64,000 nt of DNA, taken from positions 56,001 to 120,000 of the forward strand of contig JAUJYZ010001423.1 of the NCBI GenBank assembly GCA_033675265.1, in the 5' to 3' direction. Each line of letters opens with the position of its first letter. Within the stretch, counting starts at the first letter, position 1. This stretch comes from Actinostola sp. cb2023. Its lineage: Eukaryota; Cnidaria; Anthozoa; Actiniaria; Actinostolidae. The notes beneath the pieces were generated by a model. The model made no database searches, was not told the origin of the DNA, and saw nothing but the letters and a program-made list of their open reading frames with translations. The position numbers and the translations under genes are program-made. Below, in pieces: positions 33,701 to 45,700 of the stretch.

Positions 33701-35510
33701 TAAAAAGAGTCATTCTTTGGAGAAATGGATCACTTCAAAATAAGAATAAAACTGAGTACTAAAAGTAAAAAAAGAAAGAAATAATAGACCATTTTTCCGG
33801 GAGACTTAGTGGTAAATGTACTTGATTTCAGCCGTCATAAAATGGGGCGAAAGATAGAAAAAAAATGCAGAAAAGGGATGGAAGGAAATTTCTCATTGTA
33901 TGATAAAAGATACCACACAAGAAAATACTGACGTGCGTGCCTTTGCATTTATGTGACTTTCGCTGTAATGAAGAATTCATCCTACAGCATTTCCACAAAG
34001 CACGAGACAAAAGTCGATATTTTTGTCTTCAAAAGGTTGATTAAAACTTTCAATAAGAAAGAAAAGGCGTAGAATTGTGATAATGCAAAAAGCCTACGAA
34101 CCTGAGGCAAAACTGAACATATTAGTACGACTGAAAAAGCCGAAAGGAATAATTTGCGTGGATATTTAATACCACGAGGCGTTATCAGAGTACGCGGAGA
34201 AGAAACTGAACTGGCAGCGAAATTCTCATACACGTTTCGCTTTTAATTTTATTGAATTATCTTTCGGCATAACCCGCTTACTGATACAATACAATGCCGC
34301 AAATAAACATTATTGTTATCATTTGCTGTCCATGTCGGCAAAAACTCTATGCGGAATTAGTTATTGATATCAGTAGCTGCCGTTTGCTAGGATTATTTGT
34401 TACAAGAACTGAACTAAGCTTTTGTGTTTTGTTAGTGATCTTGCTATCATTGATGCCAACCCTATTAAAGCCAATAAAAGATGAAACTGAGAGAATATTC
34501 TTCGAGGCTTTGCTGAAATCCTGGTTGTTTTTCTTTCTATTTAATAAAGATGTTTAGAGTAAACCGCTTTGAGTCGGATTGAATGCAATGTGTCACTATT
34601 TTGGCTTCTTCGTCTTTTGACGAATTTTTAATGAAGTAATAATGTTTTTGCTAATAATGACTTTTGTTAGCTCACAGCAAGACAGTTAAAAAACTACACA
34701 ATTTTAATCTTTTTCCGCAGTTGTTTTCAATTTAGAATCATCTTAATTTAAACTGTTTCAATAATTCAAACTTCACAGTTCGACACTTCTGAAATCTAAC
34801 AATAAACACCCCAATGAAAGGAAAACCCACTTTTAAAGCTTTTTTGAAATAAACATTTTAGAAAATATTCCTTCTTTATTATTCAAGGCGGGAAATCAAA
34901 GCATTGAGTCGCCACTGAGTGGTCAGAAAGACTGCAAATGTTATCAATTTTTGACTTTAAAGTTTTATGACCAGAGTCTTCAAAAGCGGCCTTTTCTCGA
35001 CGCTTTATATATTGCAAAGCCGATATCTAGCACTCGCTAAGTGGTTGGCTTTTCATCTTTGGAGTCAAGAGAGTACTTTGTAGACTGTCTTTTTGGGGGA
35101 AGTCTTAGAGTGATAAGAACAGGAACCGAGGTATGTGAAGCATTAGCCGAGATACTGTTCCGAATGTTGACTGATTGAGTCATAACACACTACATTTCCG
35201 TCAGAGAGACAAATACATGTCATCTGTCACAAAACCCTTAAGTGAAGTTTAAATTTGAGTTAAAATTAAAACCCAATACTATAGTGTGCCAGAGTTTAAT
35301 AAAGTAAAAACACATCAATTATAGTATCGTTAGCAATCCATAGAAATAACGTAATGGTAGCGGAAATAAAGCCTGAAGAAATGTTCCTTTTAGATTTATT
35401 TTCGTGGCTTAGGAAGTTTTTCGAGGTTCACTCAATGCGTAAGTAGTTTTTGCCAATCAAGTTATATTGTACATATACGCATAACTACTTCCGCTTGCTA
35501 GAGCAAAGCA
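30798..35510. other. AT-rich region with only short unrecognised open frames
   Basis: No conserved gene seen. Short plus-strand open stretches have fairly natural composition: 31722-32087 (includes CDFIKLKAEKMRPGERAVAG, with a GTAAGA donor-like site at 32015), about 32466-32628 (FFDGISSAVLSSVLSN), 33028-33225 (SPFEALEAFRKKRTYN) and 34294-34557 (hydrophobic LSFCVLLVILLSLM then ERIFFEALLKSW). None has homologous support. They may be exons of small peptide genes, relics, or chance. Confidence 0.35.
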
Positions 35511-35514
35511 TCGA

Positions 35515-35522
35515 TATAAATA
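35515..35522 (+). promoter_or_regulatory. TATA box of the small secreted-peptide gene
   Basis: TATAAATA lies about 30 bp upstream of a likely start near 35545-35552. A short non-coding exon then ends at 35589 with donor GTATGT. The matching acceptor CTCGCAG is at 38337-38343, just before the coding exon. Inferred from motif spacing only. Confidence 0.5.
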
Positions 35523-35589
35523 CGGATCAAAACCATTGGCATTTTACATCTGACCTGCAACAGAGTAGTGTAGAGGCACTAGACGAACG

Positions 35590-38343
35590 GTATGTATACT
35601 CTTTAGTTTTGCGAAACAGTTAGCAACCTTGAACTGAGTAATATAATTATTATATCAGTGCTTTTTATGGATGTTGCAATATACTTTTTTTTACTTTTTT
35701 TTTCAAAAAGCTGCCGGCCGGTTCTTGGGGATCAAGGAGTTCTTTTGTAGCATAGTAAACACACGAATTTACGTGTAAATCACTGAGTTACCTCGCAAAC
35801 CATGTACCTATTTCACTCCAAACAATCTAAAAAGTCTACCATGAAAGCGTCTGTGCTCTGAGAAAAAACTTGTAAACAACTTTATATCCGAAACGTATAT
35901 TTCTTGTAGCCGAAACGTTTTCAGCATATTTTGCGAGTGAACTTAGTCTTTCTTCGTGGTTTTTCAAAATCACTGCAAGTCGACTGATGCCAACACGTCT
36001 GAAGGGAGTAGCATGTTGTGGCTTCAACAGACATTCGTTGACAACTGAATACATGCAACAGCAAGTTTGTTCGCTAAGATTTCGGCATTCATAACACAAA
36101 ACTCATGATTAGTCTGTTCACTTTGTGCCGGTCCAAGTTCGTTTGAAAAAGCATCAATGAGAAGATGAAGCCACAAAAATTGAATTAAAGGAGAGGAAAG
36201 GAGACATTTAATTGAAAAGACCGAAGAGTAAAGAAATGGAAAATGAACAAAGTATGGAGATCTAGAAGGCAAATTGGAAGAGCAGAAAATGAAATTTTTC
36301 TCTTTTGAATTTTTATGTATTTCATTTTCTTTTTCATATTAATTTGAAAGGACCATTGAATTCCTTTACAAACCTTACACAATTGTTACTCGGTTATGTG
36401 CGCTTGGCACAGCGTGATTATTTGGAAGGAAATATACCGCGGATCGAAGCTGGATCATAACGGGAACATTGCGTGTTTTCAGTGATCCTTGTAATCTCGA
36501 AGTGGCTGGCTTTGCCAAGTAAATGCACATCCAATACAAAAGTGCATGAAACGTTATTAAGAACTTCAAAAATAAGGCACTTCAATGTCTCAAGTACACA
36601 TGCTATCTGCCGTTATGCTTCAAGTTCAAGTAAAATCAGTACATGACGTCTTTTTTGGAGTCAAACGGCGGTACAGCGTCCAAATTAAGCGACAAATGAG
36701 AGATATATCAAAGTTTATTTAATTTCTTCTTCATTTTTTTCTTTTTCTGTTGCTATTGTCAGGCTTTTTGTGTTAAAAACTCATGGAAATGCTGTTAAAG
36801 GGCTACTGATACGCAAAATTACATATTCGACAACTTTGCAAAGTTTTTATATTTGTTCAATCAATATGCCAAAGAATGAATCTGACTGAAACGAAGCAAA
36901 ATCCGAGCAGTTTGTGAATATAACAAAATATATCTCTCGGCATATTTAATTATTATCGGATGAACGTGTTCTAAAGTCATGGATTTAACGCTGCTCTCCG
37001 ATTGGTCGCCTACTGCATTCTTTTGTCCAATCGCTGATGATGCAGTTTAGAGAGTTCTGATTGGTTAGCAGCTAGTTCACATTAGCCAATCACCGCCAAG
37101 CATATCCTTAGTATATTTTACAGATAGATTATCATTTATTCAGCTCTAGAATAATCTCTGATTGTGATTTATTGTGAAACCCGAGCAAGCTGTGAAACTG
37201 TCGATATTTGCTTGTATTTCAATATCAGTTTGTAATCTTTGGGTTTTCGTAGACTTGTTGGCTCATCAAAGTCACTTTTCAGATTGTATATACTCGATAT
37301 CTTGTGTTTGTACATCTAAAAAGACAACATTTGATCTAGTTAAGCTGCTTAAGCTTATTTAACACTAGCCTTTCCTCCAGAAAATTGTCGCTAAACTTAA
37401 CCTTTCAGTTTTCTGTCGCGCTTCTGGCAGATCTTCTTGTAACGAAATAATAATGGATATTTCGGCTTCACAATAAATAAGCCTTGTAGAATTAACCAAG
37501 TTTACATCTCCGCAATAAGTTATCTTCTTTCGAATTCTTTGACTGGATTTCGCTGATGGTTACTGAGGAAATACACCAATAGGCATAGGCTTTAACGGAG
37601 GAAAAACATACAATTTTGACAAATTGCCTGGCGAGTGGCTTCCAGTCAATTTCAGATTTTGCCCCTCTTCAGTCCCATCAGCATGCCTCTAGCGATTCCG
37701 CCTCTCCATGTTTGATGGACGAGTTTGGACAAAAAGTTAAAACATATAGACGAATAGAAAAGCTGATACTATCGAAGAAACCCCGAAGGTGTTAGTTATC
37801 TGATCAACCAGATTCCCTGACGGTTTGTTGTTTAAATATTCAGTGTTTTTGCTGTGGGCGTGTGTGTTGTCGTACATTGTGTTTATAACAATCGGTTTGT
37901 TATTAGTTTTTGAGTACATGATGTAGGGGTTTCGAAACCCAAGTACTTAGTGCATTAAGCTAGCGTTGTAGCTTTAGTATCCTTTTATCTGAAAACACTG
38001 ATTCAATTTGACTATTCTAAAATCCTACATCAAAAATCAGTGAACTAGTTCCCGATCGAGGAAGTAGTAACTGCACGAATACTTCAGGTAACTAGTAAAT
38101 AAAATCCTTTCGCAATCAGTACAAAAACTCTACAATTTGTTTCAAAACAAGTCATAACTGATAGGACATTGAAGTAGATATCGTTGATCAAATATTGTGT
38201 ACACATTTGGAATCACATTTTGTGAATTCTTATAACTCTTGACAATAATCATATGTTATCAGTGATCCAAGCTACTTGCAATATGGTCATACATGGTCCG
38301 ATAATCTGATCTATTAACGCTATGTTGTGTTTTAATCTCGCAG
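35590..38343 (+). other. Presumed single intron of the secreted-peptide gene
   Basis: A 2.75-kb AT-rich stretch bounded by a donor-like GTATGT and the acceptor TTTTAATCTCGCAG. I see no gene, long repeat or mobile element in it. Confidence 0.4.
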
Positions 38344-38382
38344 ATCTTGAAGAAGTTTTCGTGTATTCCACTCAAAGACAAA

Positions 38383-38610
38383 ATGAACAGACTAGCACTT
38401 GCAGTTCTCCTCGTGTGCTTGACGGCAGTCCTCATTCCAAACGAAGTGGGCGCATTCTTCAAGGCAGGGCGTGGATTACCGCAGCGAGAGGTTGCAGCTG
38501 AGAATGGTTTCGCGGGAGAGTACGATGCTAGAGAACTCTGGGAAGCATTGCAGAAGGCCAGAAATTCCGAGAGGAAACGAAGCCGAGTTCGCTCAGAAAA
38601 CAAAGCATAA
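38383..38610 (+). CDS. Small secreted peptide precursor, 75 aa, unrecognised family
   Basis: The first ATG after the acceptor at 38343 opens a 75-residue protein. It has a classic signal peptide (MNRLALAVLLVCLTAVLIP then NEVGA, cleavage probably after VGA). The mature chain starts FFKAGRGLPQREVAAENG, continues with an acidic-to-amphipathic stretch (EYDARELWEALQKARNSE) and ends in a basic tail with KR and RSR sites (RKRSRVRSENKA). There are no cysteines. AATAAA follows 22 bp after the stop (38633-38638). The short TATA-driven layout with a 5' non-coding exon is typical of abundant secreted peptides. It could be a peptide hormone precursor, an antimicrobial-type peptide or another effector. I do not recognise it and assign no function. 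Confidence 0.7.
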   Translation: MNRLALAVLLVCLTAVLIPNEVGAFFKAGRGLPQREVAAENGFAGEYDARELWEALQKARNSERKRSRVRSENKA

Positions 38611-38640
38611 TTATTAGACTTTTTGGGTCTGAAATAAAGG

Positions 38641-39271
38641 ATCAAAACTGACATCGGAAATTGAGATACTCATACACAAACTGAATTCTGTAAATAGAGA
38701 ATCGAGCCAGTCAGTCACTGAATATTTTTGGCTTTGGTAACTAATACTAGTAAAACCGATTCACTACTCAGACCATATTACAGCATGTATGTATAGTCTG
38801 AAGCACAATAATAAATAACCACTGTTACAAAATAAAGGAGTTTGTTTCATTTCGTTCGATATAAAGGGTCATGGTATTTAATTTAGGTACTTGAAAACGC
38901 ACGTAAAATTTCCATTGATCTGGGTGCCGGCGACAGAAAATCGGCTCAGTATCGTTATTATTTTGTTTTAATAATAATGATGATAATAATGATATAATAT
39001 ACCATCATTGTTTTACTAAGAAAAACAACACTCAGCAACAACTTGCAAGTTTACAAAAACTGATAATGCACAATTAAATAATGAAAATTTCCACTGAAAA
39101 TAATCGAGTTTGGGTTCCCTGTTCAATTCTGAATTCACAGGCACAGGAAGCCCATTCTTGAGCAACAGTGAGTGACTGACCCTCCAGTAACTCTACAGCT
39201 GAGCAGTGACTGAGCAGTTAGTTTTATGTAAAATTGGGTGATCAAGAAGCTTTATTATTTACATTGTAACA
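38641..39271. other. Intergenic spacer
   Basis: AT-rich, with an ATAATAATGATGATAATAATG run at 38968-38998. It must hold the promoter of the following transporter, but no clear element is visible. Confidence 0.5.
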
Positions 39272-41340
39272 ATGCTGGCCAAAGTCAAGTGTATATACTC
39301 TAAATACGAGGTATCTTGGCTAACGTATCTGTTGGTCTGTCTGTTTGGTATCGGATCGTGGGTCGCAGTAAATGGACTCTTGGTTGAACTGCCATTATTT
39401 GTCGATCGTCTTCCAGAGAAATGGAATCTCCCTTCGTATTTAATCATAGTAATCCAGTTAGCCAACATAGGACCGTTGGCATACTCAATAGGAAAGCGAC
39501 TGGCTCCAAATGTCGTAACAGAAGAGCCAGTGATAATATTGATCGTGACTATAGGCGCCATTTCCTGTGTCTTATTGTCGTTGTTTTGGGACAAAGTAAC
39601 TTTGTTGTTTGGTGTGAAGCACAGTACTGCATTGTTGTCATTGTCGTTTTGTCTAGCAATAGTAGACTGTACTTCCACGGTTGTATTTCTCACGTTTATG
39701 GCGAACTTTCCTTCGATGTACATGAGTGCTCTTTTCGTGGGAGAGACATTAAGTGGAATGCTTCCAGGATTCATTATTTTGGCACAAGGAATAGATGGTG
39801 ACAAATGTGCCAACAACGGGACCACGATAAACACCACCTCTTTGCACGAAAACATCAACTTTAGTCCAAACTCGTTTTTTCTCGTCCTATTTGCAATGAC
39901 AGTTGTGTGTGGTGTTTCATTTCTTGCTCTAAATTATCTTCCTACTGCAAAGAAACAGAAGGTGAAAATAACTAATACCAAGATATTACGTCATAGGGCA
40001 GTTAGTGAAGAGGAGAGGGAGTCTTTCTTAGGAACAGACACAACTAACAGTTGTGGTGTTGTATCTGGTGAGCAACTCAATCGTGGATGTACGTTTAAAC
40101 TATTAGTGTACTTGCTTGCCATTCAAGCATGGATCAACTGCTTGGATAATGGTATTTTACCATCAGTACAAGATTATGCCTGCAAACCGTATGGTAACAA
40201 GACATACTTCTTAGGTAAGAATGCAAGGTTTCCTCAGGTGTAGCTTCTGTTGCAGGCTACGTACAGTTTGCAGGATGGATATCCTGGAGGAACAGAAGGG
40301 AGTACATGTAGTCTGCGACGTTGCATGTGTATACACAAAATCAATTTAATCACTCCACCATCATGGCCTGCACTCGCATCTGAACTTAACCACGGTTAAG
40401 TCCATGATTCAGTTCACTTAATCAAGGTTCAGTTTGGATGCAAGCGCAGGCAACACCATCACTACCCCTAGATTTAAGCTCACCAAAGGAAGCCCAAACC
40501 ATCCATGTACATGTACATGTGTCTCGATGAATGGCATCAGCCATATTTGTTTGAACGGTTTACATTGTACATTTCATAGATATGTTTGTCGTTTCAGTTG
40601 TAACATTGACCTCCATCTCAAGTGCCTTGACATGTTTTGTAGCCTTATGGCTTCCTTGTCGATCTCCTCTTAAAGTGACTGTGTTCTCCATTGTCTACAC
40701 TACACTCAGTGCTTATATTTTGTTTCTGGCTGCCATGAGCCCATCGCCACCTCTACATGATTCTACATCTGGTGCTATTATTGTGGTGGGTATAGAGTTG
40801 AATTAAATTTATTATTTGATAATCTTTTTCTTACTCAGTAGCATATAATTCACAAGTTATTTTGACTTCATTTAATACATGTAGCAAATGCTCAGTGTGC
40901 CAACCAGAGATCAACCAATAATTATTATTGGCTGATGAAATAAAGCAACTTGGTTGACAAATTAACATTACAAAGCAAATGTTTATAAACAGCTAGATTA
41001 CACAGTAACTCAAGAGGTTCAATACTATCTTAATTCCCTGCTCATTTCCAATGGAGATCCCGTTCCTACAATCCAGCCCAACAAGATAACCGTACATGCA
41101 CATGTACACACATATTCTGATAATCAAATGTTCAATTTTCAGGTATCTATTAGTGTTATCAGTGGAAGTCTCATCAGTTACACAAAACTAACAATATGTA
41201 CTATCATGAGAGATGTTGGCAAGAGAGCACTATTCTGGTGTGGAATTGCGATCCAAACTGGCTCATTTTTAGGTGCAGTGTTGATGTTTCCTTTAGTGAA
41301 CGTGGCTAAAGTGTTTCATCAACCAAAACAACAATGCTAA
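39272..41340 (+). CDS. SLC52-family riboflavin transporter
   Basis: Three exons: 39272-40214, 40580-40785 and 41143-41340. Phases 1 and 0 agree, giving 449 codons including the stop (448 aa), the normal size for SLC52A members. The start region LVCLFGIGSWVAVNGLLVEL is the family's signature first helix. Further matches are VVFLTFMANFPSMYMSALFV with GETLSGMLPG, the loop YACKPYG, MSPSPPL (MSPCPLL in vertebrates), SGSLISYTKLTI, LFWCGIAIQTGSFLGAVLMF and PLVNV near the C terminus. Eleven or so membrane segments are expected in this family of plasma-membrane riboflavin carriers, and the hydrophobic pattern here fits. AATAAA occurs at 41652-41657. The paralogue (A1, A2 or A3) cannot be assigned because the duplications are vertebrate-specific. 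Confidence 0.92.
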
Positions 41341-42723
41341 TCATAAAATGGGAGAAAATCACAGTAAATGTTATTAATTATTATTAGTTGTGGTTACAAT
41401 GAGCCCTTTTCTCAAAGATCAGATTTGTTGTGTGTTGTAAATTCTACTCAGTGATCCATTAGAAATATTTGGAAATCCAATTGGATTAGTCTCATCCTTT
41501 CAAGCCTATACTATGCCAGCTAACACAGTCCTACATGTATGTGGATCATGAGATTCAATAGATATAATTAAATTTTGAATAATAATTATTTGTTATAGTT
41601 TTAAAAGATCAATAGCGAGATTTATTTATAATTTATGCAAAACAAAATAACAATAAATGCACACAACTAATCACTTCCAGAAGAATATGTTTTAATAAAT
41701 TCATATGATTTTTACCAGTTCTTTATAATAATATTGTATGTTACATGCACACTGCTATTCAGGGTAAAGGGAACTACTGATATTTTCATTTTTTCTCTCT
41801 GTGATTATTTCTGTGTATTGCTTAGGTCACTGGCTATTACCCCGGTAATCTGGGATATGCATTTTTTCTACTGTACATAGAATAATATGTTCATAACCTT
41901 TCACTGACATGACACAAATCATTTCATTCTCACTAATGGAACAAGCATAAGTGCAACCACAAGCATAAGAACTTGTGTCATGTAAAACATGCCAGAGGCA
42001 AGCATAAATGCAAGTACAAGATCCTGCACTTGCGCTTATGCATGTATCAGGCCTGCACCAGTAAGTTAGGCAAGTCGGGAAATTCACAACATAAACGTGT
42101 AACAGTTTGTACTGTGAAATAAAGTCTCTTGTGCTTTTGCTTGCTCATTTAGTCTCCCGTTCACAGTTATCAGGGTCATTTTTTTACAGTCATGCCAGGA
42201 ATGTGGAAATGTGTCGATACCACTGAATGCTTTCACATATAAACCTGTCAAACACCAATACTTAATACATTGTGATATTAACAGGCATGATGTAAAGACA
42301 TATTGAAGATAATAGAAATACATTATACCATCAGGCTAAAACCCTATGCTTTTGGCAAATAAAAAAGCATTTTTAAATTTCTACAAACTGCTCTAAGAAA
42401 TGATGCCACTAAATGAGAAGTAAAGGCCTGCATGTAAAAAGAGAATGTCGAATGGAATGGTAAGCCACCTCTTTGAGAAGTACTGCATCACAAAAATATT
42501 TATAAAGTTTTAAACACTCGGCTAGTTCTTACAAAATTGCTCTTAAAAATTTTTATGAAATAAATTTAATTTGGGATACATTGTAAAAAAACTAGAGAGG
42601 TCGATGATGTGTTTAGGTCAGCAATGATCGATAGTGGGTAGCTGTACAAATGGAACAAGCTAATGTCATACTCTCATAGTCCTACTATAAGCCATGGGAC
42701 AATAAAATTAGAAGACCTAAATA
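41341..42723. other. Convergent intergenic region between SLC52 and DNAJB11
   Basis: Contains the SLC52 3' UTR. A palindromic patch at 41935-42050 is built of AAGCATAAGTGCAA-type words (ACAAGCATAAG, GCGCTTATGC), similar to the word cluster at 30075-30155. No gene recognised. Confidence 0.45.
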
Positions 42724-45700
42724 TCATAGACCGTTGTATACTGTTTGTTTGGATTGTTGTTTAAGGATTCTCTGTATATCTGTAGAGACAAAGAAAGAAG
42801 CAGATAAGCATCAGTAGATTATTGATTATTAGTGTTTGTCTCTGACTTCTGTTTTTCATATAGACGTTTCGGCCATTAATCAATGGCCTTCATCAGTATT
42901 AATCGGAAACGTTGCGATCTTTGAAATACTTAACGTTTGCGGCGCGCGCTTGATGTCCTTGCGCGCGCTTATTTCTTAGTCCCATGATGGTCTTGTAGAC
43001 TTCAGAAATTTGAATGCAATCATTCCCTGCGTTGGCATCTTGGCCCGTGAACCACGCTTCAAGGAAAAGCCTCTGGTGGTAGTTTTTTTTTCTCTGTCCA
43101 CAATTGTAATGTTTTTAAAGTCAAAAGAATGTCCTGTTTCGTTGCTGTGCTGTGCTATCTTTGAGTTAGGGTGGTTGTGAGCAATGGCTCCTCTGTGTTC
43201 CGAAGTTCGTGTTTTCATTGATCTGCCTGTCTGGCCATAGTATACAAAATCACATTCTGAGCATTTGATTTTGTATACTATGTCAGTTTCGCTGCTTGCA
43301 TCTTTGCGATCTTTTGGTCGTGGAAAGAGATTGCACAGTTTGGTCAGAGGGCGGTAAGCAACATCCAAGTTGTGTTGTTTCAAAACTCTGCTAATTTTCT
43401 CGGAAACGCCTTTAACGTAAGGAAGGACAACAATAATATTGATCTTTTTTGTTCCTCGACGTCGTTGGTCATTGCACTGGAACTGGAGGTCTGTTCTTTC
43501 TTTGATTTAATGTTTCTCTCACAGTTCTGTATGATCTTAGGCGGGTAATTGTTTGCAGTCAGCACACTTTTTACGTATGATAATTCGTTTTTCTTGCCTT
43601 CTTCTGTTGATGGTATGTTGTTAGCGCGTTGAAGTAGTGTGTTGACGACAGACAATTTGTGTGCAGTAGGATGATGAGAGTTGAAGTCAAGGTATCTGTC
43701 CGTGTGTGTTGGCTTTCGGTATATGTTAACTGTGATGTGTCCTTCGTTTGAGCGTGAGGTGGTGGTGTCCAGGAAAGAGAGTCCAGATTCGGTTTCTTCT
43801 TGAATGGTGAATTGGATGTGTTTATTGATTGAGTTCAAATGCTGGTGAAAAGTTTTTATGTTGTTTTTCTTTAGACAGCAGTGACTATCATCAACATACC
43901 GATACCACCATTTTGGAGGATTCATCGCTGTATAGATGGCCAGTTCTTCAATTTTCTCCATAACCAAATTGGCTAGAAACGCGCTAACAGGAGACCCCAT
44001 AGGACAACCAAATATTTGTTGGTAATGATAGCCTTCGTGTAGAAAATAACAGTGGTTGAGCACACACTCCATTAACCTCATGATGTTTTTAATGGAGAGG
44101 TTGGTGCGTGTGGCTAATGTAATGTCTTGGTCTAGCCGCTCTTTAGTGATGCTTAAGGCCAAATTAGTTTTGATCAAGATATATAAGCATCAGTAGCTAG
44201 GAATGTTTTTACAGTGCAATGCAGGTAAGTAGTTGCACACATAATTCTGTCGACCTAAGATAATCAAATGTCTAGCCCATCACCAGTTTATTAATGAAGA
44301 ATCGAGAGTGCCGATGTTGTGGACATTGACCAGAAGTACTTAATTATTATCTGCATTTTGGATCTAATGTACATGTCTGAAACCCACCGTCACACCGCCA
44401 CCAGACCACAAGTCCTGTTTGCGTGACTTTGGATTTCAGACCTACATGTACATGTTATGTATTAGACCCAAAATGTAGATAACTACTTCTGGTTAATGTC
44501 TGTCGCGTGTGTAAGTTCCTATTGGCTAATAATATTGCATAAGGTGGTCACAGAATCTTTTGTGCATTGTATCGGTAACTGTAGATCCATCTTGGTGCAC
44601 CAGTACTTTACTATACTAGTAATCTATATATCTACATGTAGTTATACTGGCTGTAGTACAAATGTAGTTGTTGTAAAGCACTTTGTACACTCAATGTAAA
44701 AGCGCTATAGAAATATAGTTATTATTATTATCCCTGACTCAATGAAGGATTTTGTACCAGAATTCTTACCCTCTTTGTCATCTTGAGTAAGATTTCCCCG
44801 GGGAAATTCCACATCAAATGTAATAAACAAGTCTCCTTTAACTAGGTTGTTATCATAGCTAGGCATTCCTTCTCCTTTCTTCTTGATCCGTGCTCCTGGC
44901 CATGTTACTTTCTCTCTTACAACACGAACCTACAGGTAACAAGATGTTATCATAGTGATGGCATCACTGGGGTTACATGGTATTACAGGGTTACTAGCCG
45001 ACATAGTGGCACAAAGGGTTGGGAAATGGGGAGGATATGAAGGGGAGATGATGGTATAGCAGAATTTCAATCTAGGATCTGTACTAAGGGGCACTGACAG
45101 TACAATCAGTATCCCTAGCGTAAAACTTTAACAAATATTTGCCATCTTAGTAGGCAAAAACACTGGTATTATGGGAGTGTTGCTTTATATTTACTGTAGT
45201 AATGGTGTCCCCTAAACCATCCCATAAAACTTCACACAATATACTACTCGGTTGATTTACTAATACATTTCAATAGAAATAAAAAAACGAGAGAGATACG
45301 ACATTTCACTACTCCTCTACACAACTCCAGAAAGGGTAATTTAACTTGATTGGAACTGATATTTACCGTATGTTTATCAAGGTGTGGTACATCCATTTCA
45401 AATCCAACCAAAGCATCATTGAGAGTAATAGTAATATTCGTGTATAAGTCATTTCCTTTCCGATTAAACCTCTTGTGCCTGAGAGAACCAACAATAATGT
45501 AATATTACAGCGATGGACAAAACAAATACACAAGTTTATATGTACTCAGAAAATACTACATATCTGCCTGATCTGATTACATGTACATGATGGAGACAAT
45601 AAACAAAGACGTATATACATGTATCTTGAAGTTGCAGTCAGGTTTAGGATACATTATTGATTAGTGTTTGTCTCTGACTTTTGATTTTCTAAATAGACGT

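Noticed and set aside
38347..38382. Upstream extension (MKKFSC...) of the small secreted peptide
   Set aside because: It would start at TTG. The first ATG is 38383, where the signal peptide begins.
39259..39858. 199-codon minus-strand frame opposite the transporter
   Set aside because: Shadow of the SLC52 coding exon.
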